A stretch of DNA of 64,000 nucleotides from the NCBI GenBank assembly GCA_020137815.1, contig CM035351.1, positions 4,949,792 to 5,013,791 of the forward strand, read 5' to 3'. The translations under genes were made by a program, and so were the position numbers. Origin of the DNA: Hormiphora californensis (Eukaryota; Ctenophora; Tentaculata; Cydippida; Pleurobrachiidae). Positions 29,301-40,625 of this stretch are shown piece by piece. A model generated the notes under the pieces. It was not told the origin of the DNA and searched no databases. It worked only from the letters and a program-made list of their open reading frames with translations. Positions within the stretch are counted from its first letter, which is position 1. Each line of letters opens with the position of its first letter.

Positions 29301-30078
29301 TGGTAGCAGATGATGAGACAGGTTGGGCATCCCCTCCTCCATGATGATCAGAGGGTAAGGGAAGAGATTGGGAGCCGGATGTGGAACGGGGAGGGCTGAC
29401 AACAAAATTAGGAACCTTCCTGGTGAAGGAGGGATTTGTGAAACTCTCAACTAAAATATTAACCCAGATTAGGGCGTGATACCAATGAAATATCAACATT
29501 TCCCTACTTACAATGCGGCTGGTCCCTCCGCCAGTAGATCGGGTGAGCTGTGGGAGGCTGCTGCCAGACCGGACGATTGGGGCGAGAGTCCCAGGTCTTG
29601 GCAGCTTTGGGATCCAGGAACACGGCGGGCATGTCCTGGTGACATGAAACTACTGATCCTCTTGAATAGGCCACCCTTCTTTTTACCACTTGATAGGCAC
29701 TGTGGGAGGGTTATTTAGTGTTGTAAAGTAAGGGTAAATTGTTCAAGCACTAACCAGCATTTTAGCAATCAGACGGGAAACAACAAAATGAAACCAGCAG
29801 AGATGATCTGAAATCGGAGAACAGAGTAAGGTTTCCCTCCTAGCTAGCTAGCGGGTACCCTAACTTTCGACATATTTCCTTACCTCGCCGCTCCGTGGTG
29901 AGTCAAGTGTATCGACAGTAAGTACACTCTCTCTACTTTTCTTGAAGACACTCTCCTTACTCTTCTTCAAATCCTTCTTTCTCTTCTTCTCCTCCTCCTC
30001 CGATTGCTTCTTCTTCTTCTTTTCTATCTTCTTCTCCTCTTTCGTCATCTGCTGCTCACCCTCCTTCTTCTTAGTCAT
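26353..30078 (-). CDS. Coiled-coil protein, probably CEP89-like
   Basis: About 700 residues. Exons: 30078-29884, 29699-29512, about 29443-29197, 29153-29026, 28640-28554, 28418-28109, 27963-27826, 27691-27529, 27345-26975, 26771-26652 and 26517-26353 (stop). The N-terminal exon is a Lys/Glu-rich stretch; exons 2-6 are Ser/Pro-rich and disordered; from exon 6 the protein is continuous coiled coil. The block FRDQVLEVVAEN...RRQAQHVLQENRAL is similar to the FRMRVQEVVKENEEL...TQAKLVLEENKLL core of CEP89, a distal-appendage protein of centrioles needed for cilia. Length and domain order also agree. The junctions of exons 2-3 and 4-5 rest on weak splice sites, and a 43-base intron is implied between exons 3 and 4. 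If not CEP89, it is an unassigned centrosomal-type coiled-coil protein. Confidence 0.6.
26823..26872. repeat. 50-bp palindrome with TGACGTCA core
   Basis: Arms CATCCATATATGG / CCATATATGGATG surround a central region containing TGACGTCA, the CRE palindrome. Intronic in the coiled-coil gene. It may be a small MITE or simply a hairpin; regulatory function is not shown. Confidence 0.6.
28065..28097. repeat. 33-bp perfect hairpin
   Basis: TTACCAAATATGGT and its exact reverse complement flank a five-base loop, within the intron between exons 28109-28418 and 27826-27963. The string TTACCAAATATGG recurs at about 57404-57416, so it may be an end of a dispersed element. Confidence 0.7.
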
Positions 30079-30844
<766 letters not shown>

Positions 30845-31829
30845 CTAAAATTGGTCTCCTAAAATTACCTTCTTGAGGATCCAATCCGAATCTCTCTGAG
30901 CTCGCTGAGAGAACTGTTCCAGTCGCTCTACGTCTGTTTCCTCCCTGTGTTGCTCAAAATGCTGGGAAATAATTCATTTCGAGAGAGAGAGTGTGCGTGC
31001 TACTAAATATACCTACATGTGCAACTCGTAGTATAATGTAGGGTGGTGTGCTTATTTTAGGTTCATGCTAGCTGCATATGCACATGGCTGTGAGAAAATT
31101 TGGTCTACAGGGTGTCCCACTGTCTTTGCGTGACCTACGATTTTGGGTCATGTCCGGGCTCCATTAAACTAACCAAAACTCATCGAATAATTGGTCATAC
31201 CGATCCATGGCCCGTGAAAGAGAATCAGGTGATGATATTTTTCTTGCTTTCATTAGGTCCTCCCTGGTGGGAGGTGAGCCCAGCCCCGAGGTACTGCAAT
31301 ACGGGGAGGACTCGTGGTCTGGCTGAAGCAAGCTTCACATCCAAGACCGGATTCCAAAAATCAATTTAATATTGAAACAGTACGATGTACTGTGTATCAG
31401 ATATTAAACTGATAAGAACAGATACTACACTTGATCTTAGCCAAAAGGCCGAGAAGCGATAATTCAGCAGAGCAAGCTGGGGTTTCTGAATTATGCGATA
31501 GAAACTTTCCTTGTGTTCTGGTAAAATCAAACTTGGATTAATGAATTATCCCAAGAAAAAGTAGTAAACTTGTCACTTTTATGATTGTGACACAAAATTG
31601 ATTTCCAAAACCGAATTATTTTCCTAATCAATTCCAGGATATCCTGTCAATTAAATGGGGGCCAGGATCAATAACTATTGCTGACATTGAACACTTTTCA
31701 TATATCAACCAAGCGGCGCGCTACCTGACTCACCTCTCGTACGCTGGAGTAGTAATACGGCCTTGCTGCCTCAGGGAGTAGTTCCACACGTCGGATGAGA
31801 AACCGATACAGGGCACGACCCGATAGCAT
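30845..31829 (-). CDS. LYRM9: LYRM9, LYR-motif mitochondrial protein
   Basis: Small LYR-motif protein; the family forms alpha-helical partners of mitochondrial acyl-carrier protein in Fe-S and respiratory complex assembly. Exon 1 is 31829-31734 (32 codons from the first ATG, starting MLSGRALYRFLIRRVELLP, with the LYR tripeptide at 7-9). Exon 2 starts at 30961 and reads HFEQHREETDVERLEQFSQR then AQRDSDWILKK, matching LYRM9's ...[20 protein letters not shown] ending. If exon 2 reads through, it adds VILGDQF and stops at 30845, giving 70 residues against 78 in human. A downstream third exon cannot be excluded, since AAG|GTAATT is a possible donor. The 772-base intron contains a U2 snRNA gene on the same strand. 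Confidence 0.8.
31273..31460 (-). ncRNA. RNU2: U2 spliceosomal snRNA
   Basis: RNA of about 188 nt of the major spliceosome that pairs with the branch point. The 5' end ATCGCTTCTCGGCCTTTTGG and the following bases, including the GTAGTA branch-site recognition sequence and the TTCTTATCAGTTTAATATCT segment, are identical to the animal consensus for about 65 nt. Stem IIb is a clean hairpin (CAGTAC/GTACTG), the Sm site is ATTTTTGG, stem III folds, and the stem IV loop TATTGCAGTACCT, which binds U2B'', is intact with CCCCG/CGGGG arms. No damage is visible, so it looks functional. It lies inside the LYRM9 intron in the same orientation. I could not identify a PSE with confidence. Confidence 0.96.
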
Positions 31830-31976
31830 TAACAACAGAGTGCTAGAAGAATAGAGAGGGCGTTTTTTGGGGTGTAACTTGGTGATTAGAGAGAAACAAA
31901 AGTACCTAGCAAATCATTCCAAAATCATCAGTTGATCAAATAAACGGAGAGAGGGTCACACTCAAAACACATTATA

Positions 31977-34287
31977 TTACTTTGATTTGTGCTCGTAAAC
32001 CCTATCAAATAGAGGCTTACAAGGGAACACAGCAGTTCAACTTGTTACACAACAAAAATGCCCCGGAAAGTTTTCTATTCAACGCATAGCTCTCCTCGGG
32101 CGGTGCTGTAATACGGTGCTTCGCAAATACCTCCAGTAACCTAGCAACACGTTTATATGCTGCCCTCTCTACAAAATCATATGGTTCATCAACTGCAAAC
32201 GGTTCTCCTACAACCTTTATGGCCTCACAAGTGTGCATCTAACATCAACTCGCTCTCGTACCCAGACAAGAATCCCATCTCCTTACTAGCAGTGATGATT
32301 GTCTCCCGGTCGTTAGTAGCACAAGCCCTTATGACTCTTAGATAAGCTGTCACTAAACTGATCCGACAGGGCTAGAGTTGCACCAAAATCAAGAAGTTGG
32401 ATCTTCCTTGTCTCAGTGTTGTAAAAGAAGTTGCTCCAATTGGGATCAGTTTGCATGTACCGGAACTCAAACAGCTCTCGCAAGCACAACTTTAACATTT
32501 TCAACCCGATCGCATTACGTAGCTCCTGAGGGGCATCAACAAATGCATCTATCGGATGTCCCTCAACACATTCTTGTGTTAGGATATGACCACATGACAG
32601 CTCTTTGTATACCAAGGGAACATAGAAATCTGGATCACCTTCAAGATACGACCTCATCTGTACCTGACTTTCAGCCTCTCTCACATAATCAGTCTCATAT
32701 GCCAGTTCCTTCTTAGCAATGATCAGGGCCTTGTCAATGTGGGCACCCTTCGGCACCAAATCCACCAAACTGAGAACATTGGAGAGATTATCAATATCTG
32801 AGTTAATGCTGGCAGCCACCCCGGGGTACTGCACCTTTACTACCACCTTGGTACCATCTTTTAGAGTTGCGTAGTGGACCTGACCGAGACTGGCAGCAGC
32901 AAAGGGGACCATCTCGAAACTCCCATACTTCTCCCTCCAGTCGGGACCCAGACCCCCTGACATCTGTCCCTCGAACTGTTTATCAGGCATGTAGTCTGCA
33001 TTTTCCCGAACTCGAGCTAAGATCTTGGCAAACTCTGGGCTGATCAGACTCTCGTCCTGGATGGATACCATCTGGCCAATTTTCAAAGCAGCTCCCCTCA
33101 TCTCACATAACTTAGGCTACAATTCTCTCTACATTTTCATCGGACAAAACAGGATTTCCTCTTGATTTCTCCCCAGTAGGGTCAGCCATCGATCTCTTCA
33201 CCAGCTCAGATACTGTTCCAATACCAACTGAGGCTGCAAGAGCACCAAACCCAAGAGCTCGTTTGATTTTAGTATCTGGTACCGGTTTCCGTTTTGCTCG
33301 TCGGTCAAGACTGCGTCGCTTGTTTGTTGAGGCCGGTTTGTAATTTGAAATTGAAGCAGATGAACTTGTCGAGGGGCTAAAAGATTCCGCATCAATCGAT
33401 AAAATATCATCACCCTTATTTTTTGAACTATTTTGAGAGGAAAATGGCCGTGAGAGGGGTGAAAAGTGATTGAAGGGACGACGAGAGAGTGTGCTGTATG
33501 GACGTCTAGAGAGGGTGCTAAAAGATCGAGTTGTGGTGAGAGGAGGTGGAGCAGCAGATGGTGGTGTGTCATCTGTATCGCTATCTGACGAAGAACTATC
33601 ACTATCACTAGAGCTATCGCTATCACTGTCACTATCACTATCCCCCTCTTTCTTTTCATCTACTTCCCCTTCATCCACTCCACCAGAATAAGTTCCAAGG
33701 TTAAGATTATCAATAACACCCTGTAAGTCCCCCATTTTCCCAACAATCTCTCCCAAATCAGATAGCTCTCTCAGCTCTGACACAGCCGCCTGCAAGTCCC
33801 CACTACGTGCTGTGTCTCCCACTGCGGCTATACGTCCTAGAATCTCACCCGTACTCCCTTGTATAGCCTCCACCTCGCGCTGCACCCGGGCTATCTCAGA
33901 GGTGAGGTCACTAAGGGACCTGGTGACGGTGTCCTCAAGTGATTCACCGGTGGATGAAGGTGGTATAACCTCCTCAACCTTCTTCAGAACATCAGAAAGG
34001 GAATCAGAGAGGCGATCACTGGTTGAGGTTACTGTTGATAGTATGTCCTGGTAGCCGCCCAGCACTTTCAGTATTGCAGCGATGTTGAGAGGGATGGGAG
34101 GTTCGGCAGGATCCTCAGGTGGTGGTGGTGTGGAGGATGGATTCCGTGGCTGACTGACACCCAGTCCGTCAATTGAAGAGTTTTCAACCACGTCACCCGC
34201 TTGGAATCCTGTAGAGAAAGAGAGGGTAGAAGTGGAGAGAAAAAGAGAGGGGAGAAAGAGAGAGATAGATCGAGAGAGAGATAGATC

Positions 34288-34341
<54 letters not shown>

Positions 34342-34989
34342 GAGAGAGAAATTTGAGATATTTGTTTACACAGCATGCAGCATACTCTACATCACCCAAA
34401 CATCTACCTCGAACTGCCTCAGCTATGTCTCCACCTTGTGATCCTAACTGCTCCAACAGAGATGTCGTATCCTTCACGACCTGCTTGAGTCCCTCACCCA
34501 GATCAGGAAGCTGACCATCCTTAATCTCTTCCAATCTCCCTCTCAGCTCCATTATGGGCATGGGAATGTTGTCAACAAACTGCCGACCTGTCAGGAGAAG
34601 GGGAGTCAAAGAGAGAGAAAGGGGAGTGTGTTACTGATTACAGCTGGGGTATGTAAGAGTTGTTCTGACTAATTCCTCCTCCAGCCCTACTAATTATTGG
34701 GAATGATACCCTCTTATAATATGCTCAATGCTTACAAAATGATTTATAATGCAGTATTTTGTAACAAACATACATTTATAACTACCAACAGTTGTACATA
34801 TTATTTCGTTGTAACAAACATACCCAGTTCTTCAGGTGAAGGTTTTGTTCTCAGAGCCCTCTCCACACCCTCCCTAATGGAAGACTGCACCCAGGCATCA
34901 CCAGCACTTCTCTCTCGTTGGGAGTTGAACGCTTTAGCTACCTTCCGTGCACCTCGGAGCACCCCCGCGAGATCGCTTAACCGTGACAT
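31977..34989 (-). CDS. COQ8: COQ8 (ADCK3/4) atypical kinase, four apparent +1 frameshifts
   Basis: UbiB-family atypical kinase/ATPase of the mitochondrial inner membrane needed for ubiquinone synthesis. Exons 34989-34824, 34587-34408 and 34208-31977. The N-terminal half is divergent with an Asp/Ser-rich acidic run; a Gly/Ala hydrophobic segment (LGFGALAASVGIGTVSELV) precedes the KxGQ motif RGAALKIGQMVSIQDES, the Ala-rich loop PFAAASLGQVH, kinase motifs QTDPNWSNFFY and LLDFGAT, and the C-terminal GEPFAVDEPYDF and PPEESYALNRKLSGAFLLC blocks. All family-typical parts are present, but continuity needs a +1 shift at 33114 (stop TAA), about 32348, 32227 (stop TGA) and 32019 (stop TAA). After the last shift the 13 residues ending at TAA 31979-31977 resemble the family C-terminus. 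It is either a recoded gene, a young pseudogene or a stretch with assembly indels. Confidence 0.85.
34205..34349. repeat. (GA)n tract in COQ8 intron
   Basis: GA-rich repeat with GATA and GAAA variants, between COQ8 exons 2 and 3. In the transcript it forms the pyrimidine tract before exon 3. Confidence 0.9.
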
Positions 34990-35366
34990 CACTGCATAAC
35001 TGGTGACGAGGGGGAGGGGATTAGAGATAGGGAGAGAGAGGGGAGAGAGAGATAATCTGTGTAAGATAAGCATGCAAACAAAACACGTGACTTATTTGGA
35101 AAGTGGATAAAAGAGCTACTTTACAGAAACAGGATATAGAAATGTAAAAATCTTACAAAATATATAAATCTTCAAGTTATAAATCTAGTACTATGACTCT
35201 ATCAAATTGTTTTAACTCTGTAAACATATAAAACAGTTTTTAGTTCTACAAAAAATAATTTTTCCCCATGCTGTATGTATATTGGTCTGATGGCATGCAC
35301 AGTGTGTCCTCAAGTATACAACAGTCAATATCGTATCATGACGTATAATAATGTAGTGTAGGTCTT
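34990..35366. other. Short intergenic region
   Basis: Separates the COQ8 start from the stop of the next minus-strand gene. AT-rich with a small GA patch at 35027-35052. No feature resolved. Confidence 0.5.
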
Positions 35367-37119
35367 CTAGACTAGCGGTTCTCCTCCCTCTCCAAGCCGG
35401 GCATAAGCGTACTGTCGACTTTGTCGAACAAGCTGCAAAAGATACACAGTTGTTATTTGTTGGCTAGGAAATAGAAAGTCGACTAAAACATTGGCAAAAA
35501 GCCAACACAATACAATCTTGAAGTTAATGAAAAAAGAACATACCCTTCGACGATTGTTGTACAGAACGTATCCGACAAGCCCCACAAATGCCACACAAAG
35601 GAAGATTGTTAGCATTCTAAAGCTGGATGTTGGTGGCAGGTTCATCGCATCACCCCTGAAAGGAGCAAAATGTTGCATGTTTCGGGAGTGGGTTACATAC
35701 TAGAACTGTTTTTTGCCTCGCCCAACCCCCTTTGTGCCCTCTCTATCAACACCCTTTGCACCTATTCGTATGATACGTGTAAGGGTATTGGTGGTGATGG
35801 CATCGACGGGGGGACTGGGGAGTGTACCGCATAATCATTTCTCGCCCCCCTTGTATAACTACAACTGATGTTCGAAGCTGTGTGTAATGTGAATGTGTGT
35901 GTGTAACTTACTCTTCAACGTATTTGTACTCAGCATCAAAGAACTCAGCCATGTCTTTGTTAGGGTCTGCTCCAGGGATATCAACTTCATTTTCCTGAAA
36001 ATATGGAGTACACAATCTCAATTATTAAAAATCAACTGACAATTGTTTTAAGTCTTTATGGATGTTTATGAATGTTAAATTGTTTAATATCATGGTAAAA
36101 ATCAAAATTCCAACTCCTTATTTCTGACAGCATTATACCTGATTGTAGTTGTATTCGCCTCCAAAATACGCTTCATCCGATCTTGGCGTAACGGTCCCAG
36201 ATTTAAAGTGTGTTGGTTTCCATGGCGCCTCAGATGTAACAACTCCTTTAGGGGTGGTAGGTTCCTCCTTGGGTAGTGTTTCCTGTTGCTTGGGAGGATC
36301 TGTGTCCTCTTTAGGAGAGGATTCTGTAGTTTTTGGTTGAGCTGGCTCAGTTTCATTTTGGACGGGAGCCTCGGTTCGTTCAGGAGTGACGTTCTGTTTT
36401 GATTCTGCTGGTAGTTCTGTTTCGTTTTCCAGTGTATCGATATACTTCTCAAGTTCATCCTGGTTTTCTGACTGCTCTTCTACGTCGACGTCATCTTCTA
36501 GATTCTCCTGTTGTTCAACCCCCTCTTCTTCATGAACTTCTTCTTTTACTTCAGCCTCCACTTCTTTTAATTCAGCCTCCTCTTCTTTTACTTCAGCCTC
36601 CTCTTCTTTTACTTCAGCCTCCTCTTCTTTTACTTCAACTTCCTCTTCTTTTACTTCAACATCATCTTCCTCTCCTTCATCCTTATCCTCCTCTACTTTG
36701 CTCACAACTTCCTCTTCTTCGTCCTTATCCTCCACATCTCCCTCCGTGACAGCCGTCTCTTTGGTTTGGATATCATCATCAGCAGCAACTTGGGGATCGT
36801 CTCCATTCAAAACTGGTACTTCGTCTCCGGTGTTGTTTTGGGGAGCCTCACTGACCTCGTGAGGGATGGTGTAAGACGTGGGCGTTGGAGAATTTGACTT
36901 ATTTTCTTCGTGAGCTGCAGTTGTTGGGGGATGGGGGTCTTCTGTAGGTTCTGAAGATGGCCCCGTGTGATTCATAGGAAAGCCATCGTGTTCTTTGATA
37001 TTGTGTTTTTCTTTTAGACTATCCAAGAAATCTGCGTTGAATCCACTATTTCCTTTAGGTGCACCGAACTGAACTGCCGGTGTTACCAAGAGTAGGGAGA
37101 GGCATAGTGCTGTAAGCAT
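35367..37119 (-). CDS. Type I membrane protein with acidic lumenal domain, TGN38/KCT2-like
   Basis: Four exons in phase (37119-36139, 35994-35912, 35655-35544, 35432-35367) give about 413 residues. It has a signal peptide (MLTALCLSLLLVTPAVQFGA), a long hydrophilic lumenal region with glycosylation sites (NHT, NNT, NET) and Glu-rich KEEEAEVKEEEAEV repeats, a single membrane segment in exon 3 (FRMLTIFLCVAFVGLVGYVL) followed by a basic NNRRR stop-transfer, and a short tail with YARL, a YxxPhi sorting signal like YQRL of TGN38. This layout matches trans-Golgi TGN38/TGOLN2 or the related KCT2 protein, which cycle between Golgi and plasma membrane. The repetitive lumenal part is not alignable, so orthology is inferred from topology and tail only. 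Confidence 0.68.
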
Positions 37120-37249
37120 AGCCTAGTCACTAAGGGAAGGAATGTTTTACAAGACTTCTAGTAACCCCAAAAATCAGTCTGAAATGAAACAAATAATTAA
37201 TCACACCGTAAAAGCCCTCTATTTTCCTCTTCCCAAGACATGTTTATTA

Positions 37250-37325
37250 CAGTCGGACACCGATTCACCGGGATGCTCCGGGGGAAGTTTATTGATTATT
37301 CTCCCGGTAAATTGGGGTCCGACTG
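37250..37325. mobile_element. MITE, CAGTCGGAC family, short copy 2
   Basis: 76-bp element with ends CAGTCGGACACCGATTCACC and its near complement, flanked by TA on both sides (37248-37249 and 37326-37327). It is a shortened, diverged relative of the copies at 9073 and 62355. Confidence 0.8.
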
Positions 37326-37544
37326 TATCTTTAAATTCACAGGTACTGCTACTGGCGCAATTTTCAATAGTAAACCCCTGGTAGCTAAAGCCTAGAGGAT
37401 CCTTACAGACGTCAGACGCTCTGAAGTACGAGGACAGTTAAATAAAACGAAAAATTAAGCAGACTTTCCAAAATTTCTAAAAATCTAAACCAAAAAGACA
37501 AAAAAAAGAAAAAGACAAAACCAAAAATGCAATGAGCATACTCG

Positions 37545-37712
37545 GAAATGTTCAGGTCGAGCACATGAAGGTCGAGCACAAGGTCGAGCACAAGGTCCGG
37601 TCAATGTCAGCACTTTTTTTCGCGCTGCGGCTCAACGGCGGTTCAACGACGCGCAGTGGTCACGTGACTGGTCAGACCTTGTGCTCGACCTCGTGCTCGA
37701 CCTTTCATACGA
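37545..37712. repeat. Inverted repeat built from GGTCGAGCACAA units
   Basis: Direct GGTCGAGCACAA units at 37553-37597 are mirrored by TTGTGCTCGACC units at 37677-37703 around a GC-rich centre. A related array lies at 41272-41505 in the opposite orientation, and a shared flank (GAGCATACTCGGAAATGTTC) links the two. Confidence 0.75.
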
Positions 37713-39003
37713 CGTGCGCGCCGTGAAATCTCGCGCGAAATTCCCACAGAGTTGAGCTCCGCGTCAGCCGTTTCTCCCATCAAGTCACAGACAAACAGAC
37801 AAACATTCGCGCCCTGGCAGACGGCAGCTTGCTGATGAACAAAAACATGACATGCCATTACCAAACAATGTTTGAAACTTTGAACCAGTAGCATCTTCCT
37901 TTTTTCGCCAGTGTAGGGAGTCAAATTATAAACATCTTTTAGTTTTATAAATAAGGTAACAAAATTAAAAATATGATAATGAATAGCATGGTAATCAGGC
38001 AATTGATAATTATAAATATAACACACAGATCCGCATTTTTCACATAAATTATGGGAACTATCAGTATCAGTTTCTCAGCTATTGAGAGAAAATTGTTGAT
38101 TAGCCACATAATTAACGAGGAAGCTGTGTTTTCTCCTTCCGGCCGGATCTGGACCACTGACCAGCTTTATGAAATGAGTACTAGAGTATTCGACGGGTTT
38201 TAATTTTGATATCATATTGTAGAACGTAGCGTTGTTCTACAATAAACCCTATTCAGTTCGTATCCCGACCAAAAGGAGAAAACACAACTTTCACAGTTAC
38301 TTTACACCCATGAAATCTACATCCTCTCACCTCGACAGCTCATCACAGCCACAATCACAGCCCGTATGTCTTATGACTCTTCTTATAAGCTTCGAGTATT
38401 TTAGAATATAGAGTCCATGGCCTTTTTATGGTCTTTGTAGAGTCAAATCTTTATTAATACCAGATCCAATGTCATCGTAAGTCAGAGCAGCCACGTCATT
38501 ACGCCAATAATTGATAAGCCGGCTTCATTAGACACTAGCGATCCCCTTGCACTGTACTGCACTTGCACTTATAGTCCTCTATTTATATATTTTGTAGTCC
38601 TCCACATATAGTTTTGCACTAGCAGCTCCTTCAGTTACTGAAATGGAAAAAACAATTTACAATTTAAGTTTACAATAACAGTAACACAGTTATAGTGGAT
38701 AGTCCTAACACAAAACTATGGTACAACCACACCCGTACACTTGCTCCCTTTTCAAAGAAATATCCCCAATAACAAATGAAAATTTCATTTGTTATAGGGG
38801 ATATTGATATTTTTATTTATAAACCCGAATAAGCTAGATAACTCGGACAGTAACAACATTACTATCTTTTCAGTGACAATTAATGTATTGACACAGTTAT
38901 AAACACACACACATACACACGTCACAGTTCTAGTTATGCATGTCACAGCTATGAATGAAGGAAGCCGGTCAGTGCACTGCAGTGGGGAATACTGACGTAC
39001 GCA

Positions 39004-39352
39004 TTGAAGTGAGAGTGGACAGAAGCAGAATTGGAGAAGCTTGATTGAGGTAGTAGAGCATATAACTTTCCGAGTATTTTCCATTTTTCCCGCTCTCAAA
39101 AGATACAATGATACATTCCTCGCTGTGAAATTGCTCTCTATTATACACACGGCGGGGCAGGTTCACTGTTCGGGCATACACGCCCAGTGTCCACAGAACA
39201 TAGCGAGATAGAGTTCCAGCCCCCTGGTAACAAATATAATAGAGCGAGGAATGTATCTTTTCAGAGCGGGAAAAGTGAAAATACTCGGAGAGTTCTGCTC
39301 TACTACATAAATCAAGCTTGTCCAATTCTTTTTCTGTCTACTCTGACTTTAA
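39004..39352. mobile_element. Foldback element of about 350 bp
   Basis: Left arm (39006-39125) and right arm (39240-39350) are inverted and diverged: both contain CCGAGTATTTTC, TTTTCCCGCTCT, AAGATACATTCCTCGCT and AAGCTTGATT in mirrored order. The centre is unique. No coding capacity and no certain target duplication. Confidence 0.75.
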
Positions 39353-40084
39353 CGAGACTTACCAATTTCTATCGCACAGGGTTAATAATATCGTGTACTG
39401 GTCCTGGGCTTTTTGTCAGCTTTGTGCTTGTTATGAGGCGATCCTATATATTATCTGGTCATATTCCAAACAAATAGATATCACTGTCTCGACCCTGCAT
39501 GAGGAGAGAATATATCAGTAGTCAGTACAAAGGATGGGAGCAAGTTTAGGGACATCCAACATCTATTTAGTTTTTTATCGGTTGTTGGGACGTGGAAAGG
39601 TAGGGCCTAATGAAGAGATTAGATATCAGTACGGAGGTTGGGAGCAGGTTTTAGGAAATCTTACATTTATCTACTGTCATCATCTTTTTAGATATACCTT
39701 ACTCTCGATTTTTAAGAAACGCTTTAGTAAGAAACTTTTTTATAAGAAACTTTTCAAATGTAAATCACACAATTCAGAGACACCACAACAAAATAGAACA
39801 CCCCCAACTTGTTTAGTTTCTTGCTTACACTTGAAGTTTCATAGAAAAAAGTTTCTTATTGAAAAGTTTCTTGAAATATGAGAGCTTAATTAACGAGAGT
39901 AAGGTTTTCTCCGCTGATGTGGGGTACTGGGTAGGGCCTAAATTAGATCGCCTAATTTAGAGATTACAAATCAATTCATGGTGACCCACACATGCTCACC
40001 CTTCACACAGACACCCCACACAAACATCCACTACTACCACACCCCTCCCCCCTCCGCATCCCCCTCCCTTCCCAAACCCAGAAT

Positions 40085-40625
40085 CTCCATCTCTCCATCT
40101 CTCCATCTCTCCATCTCTCCATCTCTCCATCTCTCCATCTCTCCATCTCTCCATCTCTCCATCTCTCCATCTCTCCATCTCTCCATCTCTCCATCTCTCC
40201 ATCTCTCCATCTCTCCATCTCTCCATCTCTCCATCTCTCCATCTCTCCATCTCTCCATCTCTCCATCTCTCCATCTCTCCATCTCTCCATCTCTCCATCT
40301 CTCCATCTCTCCATCTCTCCATCTCTCCATCTCTCCATCTCTCCATCTCTCCATCTCTCCATCTCTCCATCTCTCCATCTCTCCATCTCTCCATCTCTCC
40401 ATCTCTCCATCTCTCCATCTCTCCATCTCTCCATCTCTCCATCTCTCCATCTCTCCATCTCTCCATCTCTCCATCTCTCCATCTCTCCATCTCTCCATCT
40501 CTCCATCTCTCCATCTCTCCATCCCTTAATCTCTCAATCTCTCTATCTCTCTATCTCTCTATCTCTCTATCTCTCTATCTCTCTATCTCTCTATCTCTCT
40601 ATCTCTCTATCTCTCTATCTCTTCA
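40085..40625. repeat. 8-bp tandem array (ATCTCTCC)n then (ATCTCTCT)n
   Basis: About 55 perfect copies of ATCTCTCC from 40085 to 40525, a short junction, then about ten copies of ATCTCTCT. Because 8 is not divisible by three, each frame gives an 8-residue repeat (SISPSLHL), which explains the long ORFs on both strands. Not a gene. Confidence 0.97.

Noticed and set aside
32017-32030. TT|GTAAGC at COQ8 site 4 and TT|GTGAGG at site 3 as real splice donors
   Set aside because: They match donor consensus, but conserved COQ8 coding resumes on the very next bases, leaving no room for an intron. Noted because the resemblance is striking.
33111-33120. A 10-base GTAG..TAAG intron explaining COQ8 site 1
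   Set aside because: Ten bases is far below any known spliceosomal intron, and removing it would delete conserved residues; sites 2-4 have no equivalent.
36399-36749. Plus-strand ORF rich in LLQPPLLL
   Set aside because: Antisense shadow of the Glu/Lys-rich repeats of the TGN38-like gene.
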